Positions 34,547 through 45,858 are shown, counted from the stretch's first letter. The stretch is DNA of 64,000 nt from Gari tellinella (GCA_922989275.2 OV277868.1:53070216-53134215), one strand, 5' to 3'. Program-made: numbers and translations. Notes: generated by a model from the sequence alone, not told the origin.

Positions 34547-37500
34547 ATGTTAAAATACATGTTTTGTAATATTACTTTTAGCTTAGTTGTAATGCTGTTA
34601 CTCTTTAAAGCAGGAGATGTTGAGAAAAACCCTGGTCCTGACTTATCTGATAAATCATCAATTTTATCAGTAATACACTGCAATATAAGAAGTATCCGAA
34701 ACAAAATTGATTTTATCAAAGACCACTTTCTTGATTTTAATATTCTTTGTTTCACAGAAACTCATTTAGATACCTCAATAACAAAGGAACAATTGTTTCT
34801 ATCTGATTCTTTTGATGAGCCATACAGGAGAGACAGAACTAACCATGGAGGTGGAATTCTTGTCTACTTGAACAAGGACTTAGTGCATTCAAGGGTTGCT
34901 GATCTCGAGGTTTTCTGTAACGAGTCAATATGGGTAGAGGCTATTTTAAAAAACGAGCGTTATTTATTTGGAATTTTTTATAGTCCCAAAACTGCAGATA
35001 ATGTATTTTTGATAATTTAAATTTAAATCTAGAGGCAGCTTTTGAAATTTCAAAAAATGTTATTCTGCTAGGAGATTTAAATGAGGACTTACTAAATCAA
35101 TCCTATCACAATCTAAAGGATGTTAAGCTGCTTTACTCTTTACATAATGTTATTAATGTTCCAACACGTCAAAATGCTATCCTTGACCCTATAATTACAC
35201 CAATTGACACAGTGCTTTCAGACGCAGGAATTATTCAAATACCCAGTGAAATCAGTGATCATAGTGCTACATATATACATTTACCATTTACATACCAAAT
35301 CCAACCTTGTTTTGAAAGAACTGTGTGGCTTTATAACAAAGCAAATTATGATTTATTAAATCAAAAATTAACTAATTTTAACTGGGATGTATTACTCAAT
35401 GGATCGATTCATGAGGCCTGTGATGTCTTTACTGAAACTTTTATGTTATTTATTAGTCATTGTATTCCCTCTAAAGAAGTATGTGTCCGCCCTGATGACC
35501 AGCCATGGTATGATTCTGAAATAAGGAAAATGTCTAGAAAAAGAGATAGGATGAAAAAAACTGCAAGATCTTCTGGTAAAAAATCAGACTGGTTAAAACA
35601 CAAACAATTAAGAAACAAAGTTAATAACTTAAAGAAACATGCAAAGGAGAAATTTTATAATACCTTAGAAACAAGTTTGGCCGAACTTCAATGTAATGAT
35701 AAAAGGGGATTCTTACCCAATGGACAGGAAATTTGGTATACAACAAATGAAGAAAAGGCGGAATGTTTGAATACGTATTTCACATCAATATCAAATGTTG
35801 ATGAGAGTAATATAAATCTCCCATTATTTGAAGAAAAAACGATTAATAGACTATCAATTTTTAATATTAGCCAAAAAGAAATAGAAGAGATTATTTTGAA
35901 TTTAAATGTAAACAAAGCTAGTGGACCTGACAACATTAGTCACAAAATGTTAAAAAATTGTGCTAAAGCCATTTCAGTTCCACTAGCTGTGTTATTTAAT
36001 AGATCCATACAAGAAGGACTTTTTCCAGATTCTTGGAAAATTGCCCAAGTAACGCCAATTTTTAAAAAAGGGGACAAATCAACACCCTCTAATTATAGGC
36101 CTGTATCATTGTTAAGCTGTTGCGGTAAACTTTTAGAAAGATTAGTCTTTAAACACATGTACAACTTCCTTTTAGACAATAACTTATTATACAAATACCA
36201 GTCTGGTTTTTTACCAAACCACTCAACTACTTACCAACTTATTGATATATATCATCATATCTGTCAAAGCTTTGAGCATAATCAATATTCTTGTATGTTT
36301 TTTTGTGATATTTCAAAAGCCTTTGACAGAGTATGGCACAAGGGTCTACTCTTCAAACTTAAACAAAATGGTATAAACTTACACTTAATACATTGGATTT
36401 CTAGTTATTTAAATAACAGACACCAAAAAGTAGTAATTCAGTCAGCTGAATCTAACCTCAAGCCCGTCAATGCGGGTGTTCCTCAAGGTTCCGTTTTAGG
36501 GCCGTTACTCTTTCTCATTTATGTGAATGACATAACCGATTCATTACTTAGCTTAACAAGGTTGTATACTGATGATAGCTCACTTTACTATTCTGCAAGT
36601 AATATAAATGATATCGAAGGTATTATCAACCATGATCTAAGTTGCATTTCAGTTTGGGCAAAACAATGGTTGGTTAACTTTAATCCAAACAAAACAGAGG
36701 CCATTCTATTCACTTTAAAAAGGCAATCTCCTTTACCCAGACTTGTCTTTGATAATACTGAAATAAATTTTGTTGACCACCATAAACACTTAGGGATGAC
36801 ACTCAGCAAAAATGGCCAATGGACTAACCATATAGATAACATCATTGAGTCAGCTTCTAAAGTTATCAATATCATGCGCAAAGTAAAATTTACTCTTTCA
36901 AGATCTGCACTAAACCAAATATACTTATCATATGTAAGACCAATTTTTGAATATTCTTCAATTGTATGGGATGGATGTCCTGATTTACATACAAACACTA
37001 TAGAAAAAATGCAGAATGAAGCTGCGCGTATTGTCACAGGACTAACGAGATCAGTTTCCCTTGAAAAGCTATACGATGAATGTGGATGGGAGCCTTTGTT
37101 CAAGAGACGAGAAAATCAAAAACTGTTTTTCATGTATAAGGTCTCACATGACACTGTTCCACAGTACATAAGTGATATAATTCCCCCATTAGTGGGTGAA
37201 AGGTCAAACTATCCATTAAGAAACCGAGGAAATTTTGAAATGTTACCCAATAGAACTTCTATTTTTCAAAACTCATGTATTCCATCATCTGTAATGCTCT
37301 GGAACTCTCTGGACTCCGATCTCAGACATGTCCCTACCTTCTCTTCTTTTAAAAGTAATATAGTCTCTAGAACAAAGCCAGGGAGAGTTCCAGAGTACTA
37401 CCTAGTTGGAAATAGACACCTTACGGTACTTCATGCAAGACTTAGGAACAATTGTAGTAATTTGAATGAACACCTTTTTATAAACCACTTGAAAATTGAC

Positions 37501-37722
37501 CCGTACTGTTCGTGTGAGAATGTTTCTGAAGATGTAAAGCATTATTTTTTTAAATGTCCTAAATATATAGATTTTCGACATACCCTTTTTCAGACCACAA
37601 GACCTTACCATCCAATTAATAGAAATATTCTTCTTTTTGGAAGTAAAAATCTAACTTTCGAACAAAATTGTCTGATTTTCACAGCTGTCCAAACTTTTAT
37701 AAAAGAAACAAAACGTTTTTAG
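34547..37722 (+). pseudogene. CR1-group LINE ORF2 with N-terminal 2A motif; one frameshift
   Basis: From ATG 34547, residues 1-22 are hydrophobic and residues 23-31 read GDVEKNPGP, the 2A ribosome-skipping consensus. The APE-type endonuclease follows: HCNIRSIRNK, CFTETHLD, GGGILVYL, GDLNED and ISDHSATYIHL. The RT has RPVSLLSCCGKLLERLV, CDISKAFDRVWH, GVPQGSVLGPLLF and YTDD (36565-36576) where most relatives have YADD/FADD. The C-terminus has a CSCEN...HYFFKCPKY knuckle-like pattern. A one-base loss in the T run at 35006-35010 is the only break; the 836-codon RT frame is otherwise clean. It looks young. CR1/L2/Crack clade placement is approximate. Confidence 0.85.
34613..34639 (+). promoter_or_regulatory. 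2A ribosome-skipping site
   Basis: Codons for GDVEKNPGP. In 2A peptides the Gly-Pro bond is not made, so the upstream 30 residues would be released and the endonuclease-RT would begin at Pro. The hydrophobic leader in front could alternatively act as a signal sequence. Motif seen; activity inferred. Confidence 0.8.
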
Positions 37723-37843
37723 ATCTTGACATTTTTTCCCTTTTCCTTGTTATTTTACCCCCTATACATGTCCTAGTACGGCTATAGCAAGAGTCAAAGT
37801 ATAAGCTTGTACCATTATATATTTATCTTTTGCCAAACTCAAT
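37723..37843 (+). other. LINE 3' region
   Basis: AT-rich sequence between the ORF2 stop and a family C MITE. No clear AATAAA or tandem tail, so the LINE 3' end is not fixed. Confidence 0.35.
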
Positions 37844-38063
37844 CAGTTAAACATCTCTATTACGAACAGTAAATTATTTTATTATTAATTTGTGTTTGAG
37901 GCGGCTGGCTGCTTAGAGCGGGATGAAGGTATGACAGAGGACTCTTTTAGGAGCTTTCTGTTTTGCTTTCGCCTTTTTATGGGCTGTAGTCTGTCTATTT
38001 CACAATTTCTTATACAATCAATAATCGTTCTCTTTTAGTGGTCGTAATAGAGAGGTTGCACTG
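37844..38063. mobile_element. Family C MITE, moderately decayed
   Basis: CAGTTAAACATCTCTATTAC and AATAGAGAGGTTGCACTG are inverted ends. P3 remnants sit at about 37910-37985. Confidence 0.7.
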
Positions 38064-38448
38064 AATGCAAGGGAATACACCGGGGATGCAATTCTTGTTA
38101 TTTGCTGTTTGTATAAATTGATCTGTTTTGCAGTTGAACCTGTATTTGGCGGCTACCAATATGTTTTTAGGCCAGTGCTTCCTTGGTGCAGGAATGATAA
38201 TAATGTGGAGAACCCCTGCATGGGGCTTTCTACATTGGATCTGTCGTGCATTGGGGGACCACTGGTCACCAAATATCAACAACTTTCTAAACCTGGTAGT
38301 TTCTTAATACGGGCTTAACTGTTTTTCACAGTCAATTATTTGATGGCGGATTACACTGTGTAATTTTGTACTTGCATAATTATAATTATCCACATTATGG
38401 TTATGGAGGCACCTGTACTCACATTCATACTCTCTCCTTTGTTCGACT

Positions 38449-38485
<37 letters not shown>

Positions 38486-38510
38486 CTCTCTCTCTCTTTC
38501 TCTCTCTTCA
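38449..38510. repeat. (TC)n microsatellite
   Basis: A nearly pure CT tract, followed directly by CAAATTGAATACCGCCGGAC, a motif that also follows the (GA)n tract at 49218. Confidence 0.9.
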
Positions 38511-38675
38511 AATTGAATACCGCCGGACAATTCGTCATTTAGCAACTGCATGACAAAAAAGCAATTAACATTTAGCAATTGACATGTCCCGACCCGCATG
38601 CATTTTATATATTTAATAATAAAACGTGTAAAGGTATGCTAATGCCTCGTTAGTTAACACTTTTGCATGTCATCC

Positions 38676-38919
38676 CAGGGCTGCCATTTCTCCGGATTTT
38701 TCCTAAATCTTCGGATTATTTTCTGTTCATGGTAGCTTAAAGCAGGCTGAAAGTAAAGCAGAATGCGCCTGCTTTACTTCTAGCCTACTTTAAGCAGCCA
38801 CGTGTCAACAAAACTAGAAACAGACGATGGGGTAAAGGTACGATTCGTAATTTAATCGCATTTGAAAAATGCAAATTTGAAAATCTTAGGAGTTTTCATA
38901 TCAACTTATGGCAGCCCTG
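38676..38919. mobile_element. Family E MITE, copy 2
   Basis: CAGGGCTGCCATTTCTCCGG to ATGGCAGCCCTG, flanked by TCATCC and TCATCT (a 6-bp duplication with one change). P2 core at about 38733-38798, with the right arm partly deleted. Confidence 0.85.
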
Positions 38920-39094
38920 TCATCTCCCCGGGCTGATGCACTCATACATTCTGTTTTGTGTATCGTTGTTGGAGGGATATTTTTGTGCACAATCGTGTGC
39001 AATAGTGGCTCGATAAACAGTTGTTAGTCGTAATGGTTATGGTTTAATATGGTATTTGCTTTTCTACAAGTGTCTCCCCTTTTATGTGTAAATA

Positions 39095-39730
39095 CAGTAA
39101 AACCTCTCTATTACGACCATTAAAGAGAGTGGTAATTGACTGCATAAACGACCGATGACAGCTTAAAGAGGCTCGCAACCGGATTTAGCATTAAAAATAG
39201 TAATTTGTAAATATATGTCAAATGCTTATATAAATGGGTAAGATTGAGTTTAAGATAATAAATTCTGTTAAAAATGCATTTAAAAAAAAGAAAAGAAGAA
39301 GCTCTGGTGGGAGTCGAACCCGTGACCCTCCATGCGGAGACAAACATGAAAAATGAGGCAACGCCTTTATCCCCTCGGCTACCAGCGCTCTCTATATATA
39401 TGGTAGAGAATTAACGTACTTCACTGGTAGCGATTGATTGTACTTTATTCGGCTCGGGTTTATGTCTGAGCCTGTGTAGAGAAGCAACAACAACAACTAT
39501 ACCGTCAGCTGACGCTATGGAAAATATCTAAAAAAAACTAAGAAACGCTGACAATTTTTGAGACTTTTTTTGGACTGATCATATTTTTTTAATGTCAGAA
39601 GCCAAATAATGCCATAAATTTGCTTTTATTTGAGTATTTTATTTTATTTTGACAAGTACACCATCCGGTTGCGAGTCCCTTTAAAGCAAGATGAACGTTA
39701 AACAGAAAGCTCCTACTGTCTCGTTTAAGG
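39095..39730. mobile_element. Family C MITE split by a family S insertion
   Basis: The left part is CAGTAAAACCTCTCTATTAC to GACAGCTTAA. The right part resumes at TTAAAGCAAGATGAACGTTA with the P3 arm. The S element sits exactly at the TTAA that opens palindrome P3 (GCTTAAAGC). The right TIR is not recognised. Confidence 0.75.
39177..39680. mobile_element. Family S element, copy 3, nested in family C
   Basis: TTAA duplicated at 39173-39176 and 39681-39684. On minus the tRNA-like unit (39388-39301) has acceptor strands GCGCTGG and CCAGAGC (6 of 7 pairs), A box GTAGCCGAGGGGATAAAGG and B box GGTTCGACTCC. Leu/Ser-type long variable region. This is the best-folding of the three tRNA units. Confidence 0.9.
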
Positions 39731-41484
39731 GTATAAAGTTCAAAAGCAGTGCATTTCATATAATTATGTATCCTATTTAATTACAGTGTTATCCCGTTTG
39801 GGCGATTCTAACCCAGTAAACCATCTGACGTTTGCAAAACGTATTGGAAACGCCTGAATTGAAAACATACTGAATACGTTTTCAAAACCCCAAAAGCGTT
39901 ACATTTTGAAAACCTGACGAACGTTTCAACGACGTTTTTTGATGTTTTTTTGTGGTTTTGAGAGCTTCAAGAAAACGTTATAAAAACGTTTTTCAAACCG
40001 TTTTTCAACCGGAGCAGAGACGTTTTCACAACTTCACTAAAACGTTGTCATTCGCTTTTCATTCGTTTTCAAAACGTTATGGAAACGTCTCCATGAAAAC
40101 CATCTGACGTTTGCAAGACGTATTGGAAACGTTTGTTTTGAAAGCATACTGAAGACGTTTTCAAAACCCCAAAAGCGTTACATTTTGAAAACCTGACGAA
40201 CGTTTGAGTGACGTTTTTGAAGGTTTGCAGTGGTTTTGAGAACCCCAAGAAAACGTTATAGAAACGTTTTTCAACACTGTTTTGAAACGTTTTTTAAACA
40301 GAGACTTTAATTTCCACAACATTACTAAAACGTTTGCAATAAACTGTCAATTCGTTTGCAAAACGTTATAGAAAACGTGCTTTTTAAAAACATACTGAAG
40401 ACGTAAAGCGTTACATTTTGAAAACCTGACGAACGTTTGGGTAACGTTTTTAAAGGTTTTAGGGGTTTTGAGAGCCCCAAGAAAACGTTATATAAACGTC
40501 TGTTTTCAAACAATACTGGAGACGTTTTCAAAACCCCAAAAGTATTACATTTTACAATCCAAACAAACGTTTCAGTGACGCTTTTAGGGCATTTTGGACG
40601 GTATATACCGGTAATTACGGTTCTTTACATGGCTTTAAATGAACAGACCAGTCTACAAGTAACGAAACATAGTTTTGCATTTATTTCTGTATAAACTATT
40701 AGAACACTCATTTGCATATTTATTAGTTTTATGACTAATTTCATAAAACAATTCATATACTTGCTTTAGGGACGAATAAATGATACTTCCACACATGTTT
40801 CTTTTTTCTTCGTACTGACAGATACGAAAAGTAGTTACATTGAAGATGAACGTAAACTTAAAATGACTTGCAAACTATTTTCTGGAGAAACATAATGGTA
40901 AGCACATTTATGAATATCTGAAGCGATCATATGAATTATTATAATCATATGGATAAGTATAAAGGTGGTGCACTAGTTAATAGGCAAATAAGGTATGCGG
41001 CAGGTGCAATCATACATAACAGTTTGAGTTTGGAAAGATCACGAGCTTCAAATAATAGTATAATAGTACCAAGTTCAAACTAGAACTGCCGCCTAGGAGC
41101 ATCTGTGTCCTCACCCTCTTGTCCGGTCTGAATGTCTCGTGCCTCCGCCAGCGAGTTAACCGGGTTGCTGCACGACATAAGTTTGAACTGGGTCCAGCCT
41201 ACAAGACCGGCTGGTGGAGATGTGCACATCTCTATAGCTTTTTTGTAGTTCAAAGATGCGGGTGGCCGCAACACTGCAACGACTCTTAGAAATCCAGATT
41301 TTGGGAATAACGTCACACCTGGTCTGCTTATTTTCTGCCCAAATAGCCTTCACCCACCTCTTATTCAGTGGATCTGCCTGTTTTTTATGCTTGAATTTTT
41401 CTCTTCCTTACCAAAACCCTTCTTTGCTCCTCTGTAGGCCATTCTTTCTGGACTGCAAGATATGAACAAACAAGAATATAAACT

Positions 41485-41732
41485 CATTCAACCCTAGTGA
41501 CGAGTATGTATAGGCCTACTCGTTATTTACGAACAGCGTACCTGTGAAGAGTACATTTGTCCTATGCAAACAGTGTAGACCCAGATCATAGGACCCCTTA
41601 AGGTGTCCTCTGATCAGGATGTAAACTGTTTTTCATTTTGGCATTACTTTGTAAAACACCATTAAATAGCGAAAATAGACTAAACTTAAAAGGAAAATAG
41701 GGATTATCAAATTCAAGTTTAAGGGTTGAATG
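41485..41732. mobile_element. Family H MITE inside element X
   Basis: CATTCAACCCTAGTGACGAG pairs at its tip with AAGGGTTGAATG. The core at about 41568-41632 has arms CAAACAGTGTAGACCCAGAT / AGGATGTAAACTGTTT around GGACCCCTTAAGGTGTCC, i.e. P5, a P1 relative. Confidence 0.65.
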
Positions 41733-43576
41733 CGTTTTGAAGACGCTTTGCACACGTCTGGAAGACGTTTTCACAGCCTGATAAAATCATCACCCAATGA
41801 ACGTTATAAAATGTATGAAAGCGTTTTTAAAACGTTTTCATTTTAAAGTATGGACACAAATAATTAATGCGTTTGGAAGACGTTTAGAAAACGTAAGTTT
41901 TCCCATCGTTTTAAATACGGTTCGCAAACGTCTGGAAGAGGTATTTGCTGTCTAATAAGATCCTCTCCCAGTGGAATTAAAACATTTTATAGAGGCGTTG
42001 AATTGTTGCACCATGTAGACAGACAGAAAGACAGACAGACGAACGGGCGGTAAGACAGACTTACAGAAACACAGATAGACTGAACAGATTGATATTCTAC
42101 TAACATCAATACAAGAAAGGTTTTTACCAAGCGTTTTAAGACGGTTTGCAAAAATTTGGAATGCGTTATCGCAGCCTGGTAATATTATTTCACAGTAGAT
42201 GCAATTCATACAATGTATAAAATCGATTTAGAAACGTTTAAAACGTTTTCATTCTAACGTATGGACAAACAATTACCACGTTTGGAAGACGTTTATAAAA
42301 CGTATGGAATCCATTGTAGCAGTACAACATATAAAATACTGCCACACTTAAATGTATCCAAGATTACTGTCCGAAATCGATTTTAAAATGTTGAGAAAAC
42401 TTTATAACTGATATACATGTACATGAAAGGCATGGCTTATACCAACACTCTTTTTAAATCATTTTTGTACCGACGTTGAAACTGAAGGGTACGGCGAGAC
42501 TAACACATTTAAAAGCGTTTGCAGATCGTTTGCAAAACGCTTTCATGCCTTGCAGATATTTGTTTTATTGGATTCTTGACGAAATTCTTTAAAAACACTT
42601 TCACTAAAATGTATCAAACTGACATATTAGTATACACATCTTCAACCACAAAAACAATAACTAAAGAAAGAGAAGTAGCATGAAAACATTATGCAACGCT
42701 GGCACAGCGCCATTCACACGACACTGGGCAGCTATAGTATTGCTAAGGAAAAAGTACACTCACCCTCGCAGGTTCGGAACCTCACATAAAATAATAGAAA
42801 AATATATTACGGAGTGTTAAATTACATTCTTACCTACTAATTGCCTCACCAATCATTGCCTTTCTTTATTTGTCTGTTCCTGTTTAAATTTTAGCGCCAC
42901 AGAAAGAAAATGGCCTATATCTCGCGAGATCGCGTGTTCGTCGAGAAAAACACCCGGACAACGTAGTGCAAACGTTGCAAAAACGTCTTTACTTCAAAGC
43001 TTCAATAAAACTTCTGCCAAGCAACACGAAAACACAAGCATAAACGTTATGCAAACGTTTTCTAAACGACCTGGCTTTAAAACGTTTTAAAAAAAATTCC
43101 AAACATTTTCCTCAGTTTTAAAAACGTGTCAAAAATCAACACTTTAAAACGTTACATGCTTAACTTTTTCGCGTCACAAAAAGAAAATGGACGATATCTC
43201 GCCAGATCACATGTCCATCGAGAAAAACACCCGGAGAACGCAGCGCAAACGTTGCCAAAACGTGTTTACTTCAAAGCTTCGAAAAAGCCCCTGTGAAGCG
43301 ACACGAAAACATTAGGAAAAACGTAAGGCACACGTTGCAAAAACGTCTTTACTTCAAAACTTCGAAAAAGCTTCTTTGAAGCGACACGAAAACTCAATGA
43401 AAAACGTAGTGTACACGTTGCAAAAACGTTTTTATTTCAAAACTTCGAAAACACTTCTGTCAAGCGACGCGAAAACACAAGGAAAGACGTTGTGCAAACG
43501 TTTGCCAAACGACGTGGCTTTAAAACGTTTTGAAAACTTGTTCAAAACGTTTTCATCAGGTTTACCAAACGCTTTA

Positions 43577-44114
43577 AATAAATACGAAAGAAGAATCAAG
43601 CAGGAAACGCAACACAAACAATACACCCATCTCTAAAGCAGAACACACACACAGCCATACCATAACAAACACACACACACACACACACGCATTACCATTC
43701 CTTCATCTACACACTAAATAGAAAACAACACGCAAGACAAACATAAAGCTAAGTGAACATAGGAGCCCGCCTTGGTACGGTCAGTAGCAATCAATACTCA
43801 ATTATAAATTAATTAATTATTAACAACCACTGGGGGGTTAAACCTGGGTTTAGGGGCGCCCAACCTCACACTTATCTCCTATATTCACCTATAAAGACGA
43901 ACAGTGTACATAAAATATAAACCCTGTTCCACAACCTTACAATCAAAAAGACCGCCTGCACAGTAAGTAAATACATGTAAAACATCTAACAAAATTCTCT
44001 GACAGGATTATTAGTAACACGGGAAAGAATTAAACATTCAAGCCCGTGTTAAAAATAACCCACTATGGCAACGGTCAAATTGTACTCAAGCGAATAGTCT
44101 GTAGTCACGAGTAA
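43577..44114 (+). repeat. ~540-bp dispersed block, copy 1
   Basis: Reverse complement of 55324-55868, including GGGGCGCCCAACCTCACACT, a (CA)n tract and AAGCCCGTGTTA. It lies within the right part of element X. Confidence 0.8.
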
Positions 44115-44396
44115 AACCAAACCTGTTGAAAACGTTTCCAAAACCAAAACTTATGGTTTACTGGGAACCCATGCCTATTCCGAAACAAGCGGCGGTGTAC
44201 TGCATGACGAAAGTAATACAGAGAGTTCCACCAGGAATTTTCTGTTTCCCCTGCAGCGACAGGCCTTGAGTTTTTAACCCATTACCCGGGTCCCATAGCC
44301 TGTTTTTAAGACACTAACTCACCCTGAGTTACTGTCGCTGTTGAGGGGTAGAATTGTTCAATATCTATGTTCCAGTTCTTGTTTAAGAGCATTTAG

Positions 44397-44726
44397 TTAG
44401 CAGTACGTTTTATGTTAATAATAATAATAATAATACGTTTTATTTTCTCTTATACAGAGATTCACATATATGCAAACTAACACAACAGAAAATACAGTTT
44501 TCAATACAATGAACAGAAGATAACACATTTACACAAACCTCTTACTTACGAACTAAGAAGACAACTATGAATATTAAAAGGAAGAATCTAATAGTTACAG
44601 TCATGAACACTTGCCAAAAGTATGTCTATGAACAGTTTAAGCCAAAGCTTGCTATTAATGCTCAATTGACTGAAACAGTTTAAGATGACTGTTAATGTTT
44701 GTTACTTAGCAGTACGTTTTATGTTA
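44397..44726 (-). mobile_element. 5'-truncated LINE or SINE tail with 21-bp target duplication
   Basis: TTAGCAGTACGTTTTATGTT-A occurs at 44397-44417 and 44706-44726. The insert (44418-44705) ends on minus in GAAAATAAAACGTATTATTA, a polyadenylation signal plus (TTA)n tail. No coding part. Confidence 0.8.
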
Positions 44727-44737
44727 GTATTAAATGA

Positions 44738-44850
44738 CAGTGTTATTCCTCTCGAGCGACTCGAAACCATGCCTCATTCGAAATAGGCGGTGGTGTACGG
44801 TAGGACGAAAGTAATGCAGAAAGTTCCGGTAGGAATTTTCTGTTCAATTG
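44738..44850. mobile_element. Family J MITE, uninterrupted fragment
   Basis: CAGTGTTATTCCTCTCGAGC, then CGAAACCATGCC at the point where element X sits in the other copy. Ends inside a P3-like palindrome (GAAAGTTCCGGTAGGAATTTTC). Confidence 0.6.
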
Positions 44851-44954
44851 AGGAAAAAATATTTAATTCATTTCTTGTTTAAAATTTTCAACAATGTGCT
44901 TACGATTTCTTAACAGTTATTTCCCCTTATCTTTGCTATGTCAACAAACAAGTT

Positions 44955-45670
44955 CTACTTCTTAAAAAAGTCGTCTATTGTTGACTGAACTGCCGCTCTT
45001 CTCTTAAAGTCACATTTCACTAAAAAATTGTACACATTACTTATCATGTTCAGTTCATTGTCCGCACCGGACTGTGTAACCAGATATCGTTTCGCTGCGT
45101 CTAATCCCTTCAGTGCCTCAGTTACAGAAGCTGCTGGCATATCGTCGTCTTCGTCGTCTTCTTCTGCCAAGCACTCACTGGCATTTCTCATGGTCACTAT
45201 ATCACTAATAATGTCATCGTCAGTCGTTTCTGAACACACTGGGATTTCACTGTCTATGTTCACAAATTTTTCAAAGTCCGCATATTTCATTTTCATAAGC
45301 CTGGCTAAGGGAATGTCGTCGTCTTCGTCTTCACTGAGTACCTATGTAGCTGATGTTAAAAAAGCAGCATGGCCAAAACAGTTCTTAATTGTTTCACAAG
45401 TGACCATTGTCCATGCCTGTTTTATTATCCACATGGCATCCAAAATTGTCATTTGAAAAGTTACGCCTTCGTCTACTGCGTCTAACTGCTTCATAATGAC
45501 CTGTCGCCGATAGTGTACTTTCAAGTTCTTAATAACCCCTTGGTCCATTGGTTGAGTGTGGCTTGTCGTATTTGGTGGCAAAAACACAAGTTCTATGGCC
45601 TTCAAACCCTTCACTTTTGGATGAGCAGGGCAATTGTCAATAACCATTGCCACCTTTCGTTTCTCTCGTT
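44955..45670 (-). pseudogene. Tigger/pogo transposase, C-terminal half, inverted
   Basis: On minus, reading starts REKRKVAMVIDNCPAHP, the second catalytic aspartate region of Tigger DDE transposases. It continues with FLPPNTTSHTQPMDQGVIKN, which contains the third catalytic residue. A single TAG at 45344-45342 interrupts the frame; VLSEDEDDDIPLAR and an acidic tail follow in frame to TIDDFFKK. The first residues coincide with the last ones of 26341-27296, so the two are halves of one protein. The right TIR was not found. Confidence 0.85.
45658..45670 (-). repeat. 13-bp target-site duplication, right copy (inverted)
   Basis: On minus AACGAGAGAAACG, identical to 27284-27296, directly follows a LINE tail ending AAATAAAATATGTTTAAACT. 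Confidence 0.7.
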
Positions 45671-45800
45671 AGTTTAAACATATTTTATTTCAATTATATA
45701 CATGAAATGGGGTTGGGCCACAAGTTCTACCAACTTAGAGACGGCCCTTCCCCTACAGTTTAACAAGTACAAATTCTTTTAGAGAGCGGGCATTAGTGAG
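45671..45800 (-). mobile_element. LINE 3' tail adjacent to the Tigger C-half
   Basis: On minus GTAGGGGAAGGGCCGTCTCT, then GAAATAAAATATG. Probably the 3' end of the LINE whose 5' end is at 27297. Confidence 0.55.
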
Positions 45801-45807
45801 CCAGAGA

Positions 45808-45858
45808 GAGAGAAAGAGAGGAAGTGAGAGAAAGAGATATATATATATATATATATAA
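45808..45858. repeat. (GA)n/(TA)n microsatellite
   Basis: GA-rich tract passing into pure TA. Its mirror lies at 49199-49239, on the other side of the Penelope-like element. Confidence 0.85.

Larger units (their letters stand above)
39812..44165. mobile_element. Element X: 4.35-kb AACGTT-rich transposon
   Basis: The ends are CCCAGTAAACCAT and ATGGTTTACTGGG, perfect 13-bp inverted repeats. Subterminal DNA on both sides is packed with AAACGTTTTC-type words. Near the left end three ~250-270-bp tandem units start at about 39826, 40097 and 40340. The middle contains a family H MITE (41485-41732), a GACA tract (42008-42065) and a block shared with 55324-55868. No intact transposase; the minus-strand frames at 41080-41460 could be a worn-out coding relic. 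Target duplication is at most 2-3 bp (AA). Superfamily unknown. Confidence 0.7.
39784..44270. mobile_element. Family J MITE interrupted by element X
   Basis: 39784-39811 (CAGTGTTATCCCGTTTGGGC) and 44166 onward (CATGCCTATTCCG, then GCGGCGGTGTAC) together match the uninterrupted relative at 44738-44850. The J core has a P3-like arm (GACGAAAGTAATACAGAGAG). Confidence 0.65.

Noticed and set aside
41080..41465. Minus-strand frames inside element X as a transposase gene
   Set aside because: Runs such as RWVKAIWAENKQTRCDVIPKI look protein-like but are broken by stops in every frame, and no family is recognised.
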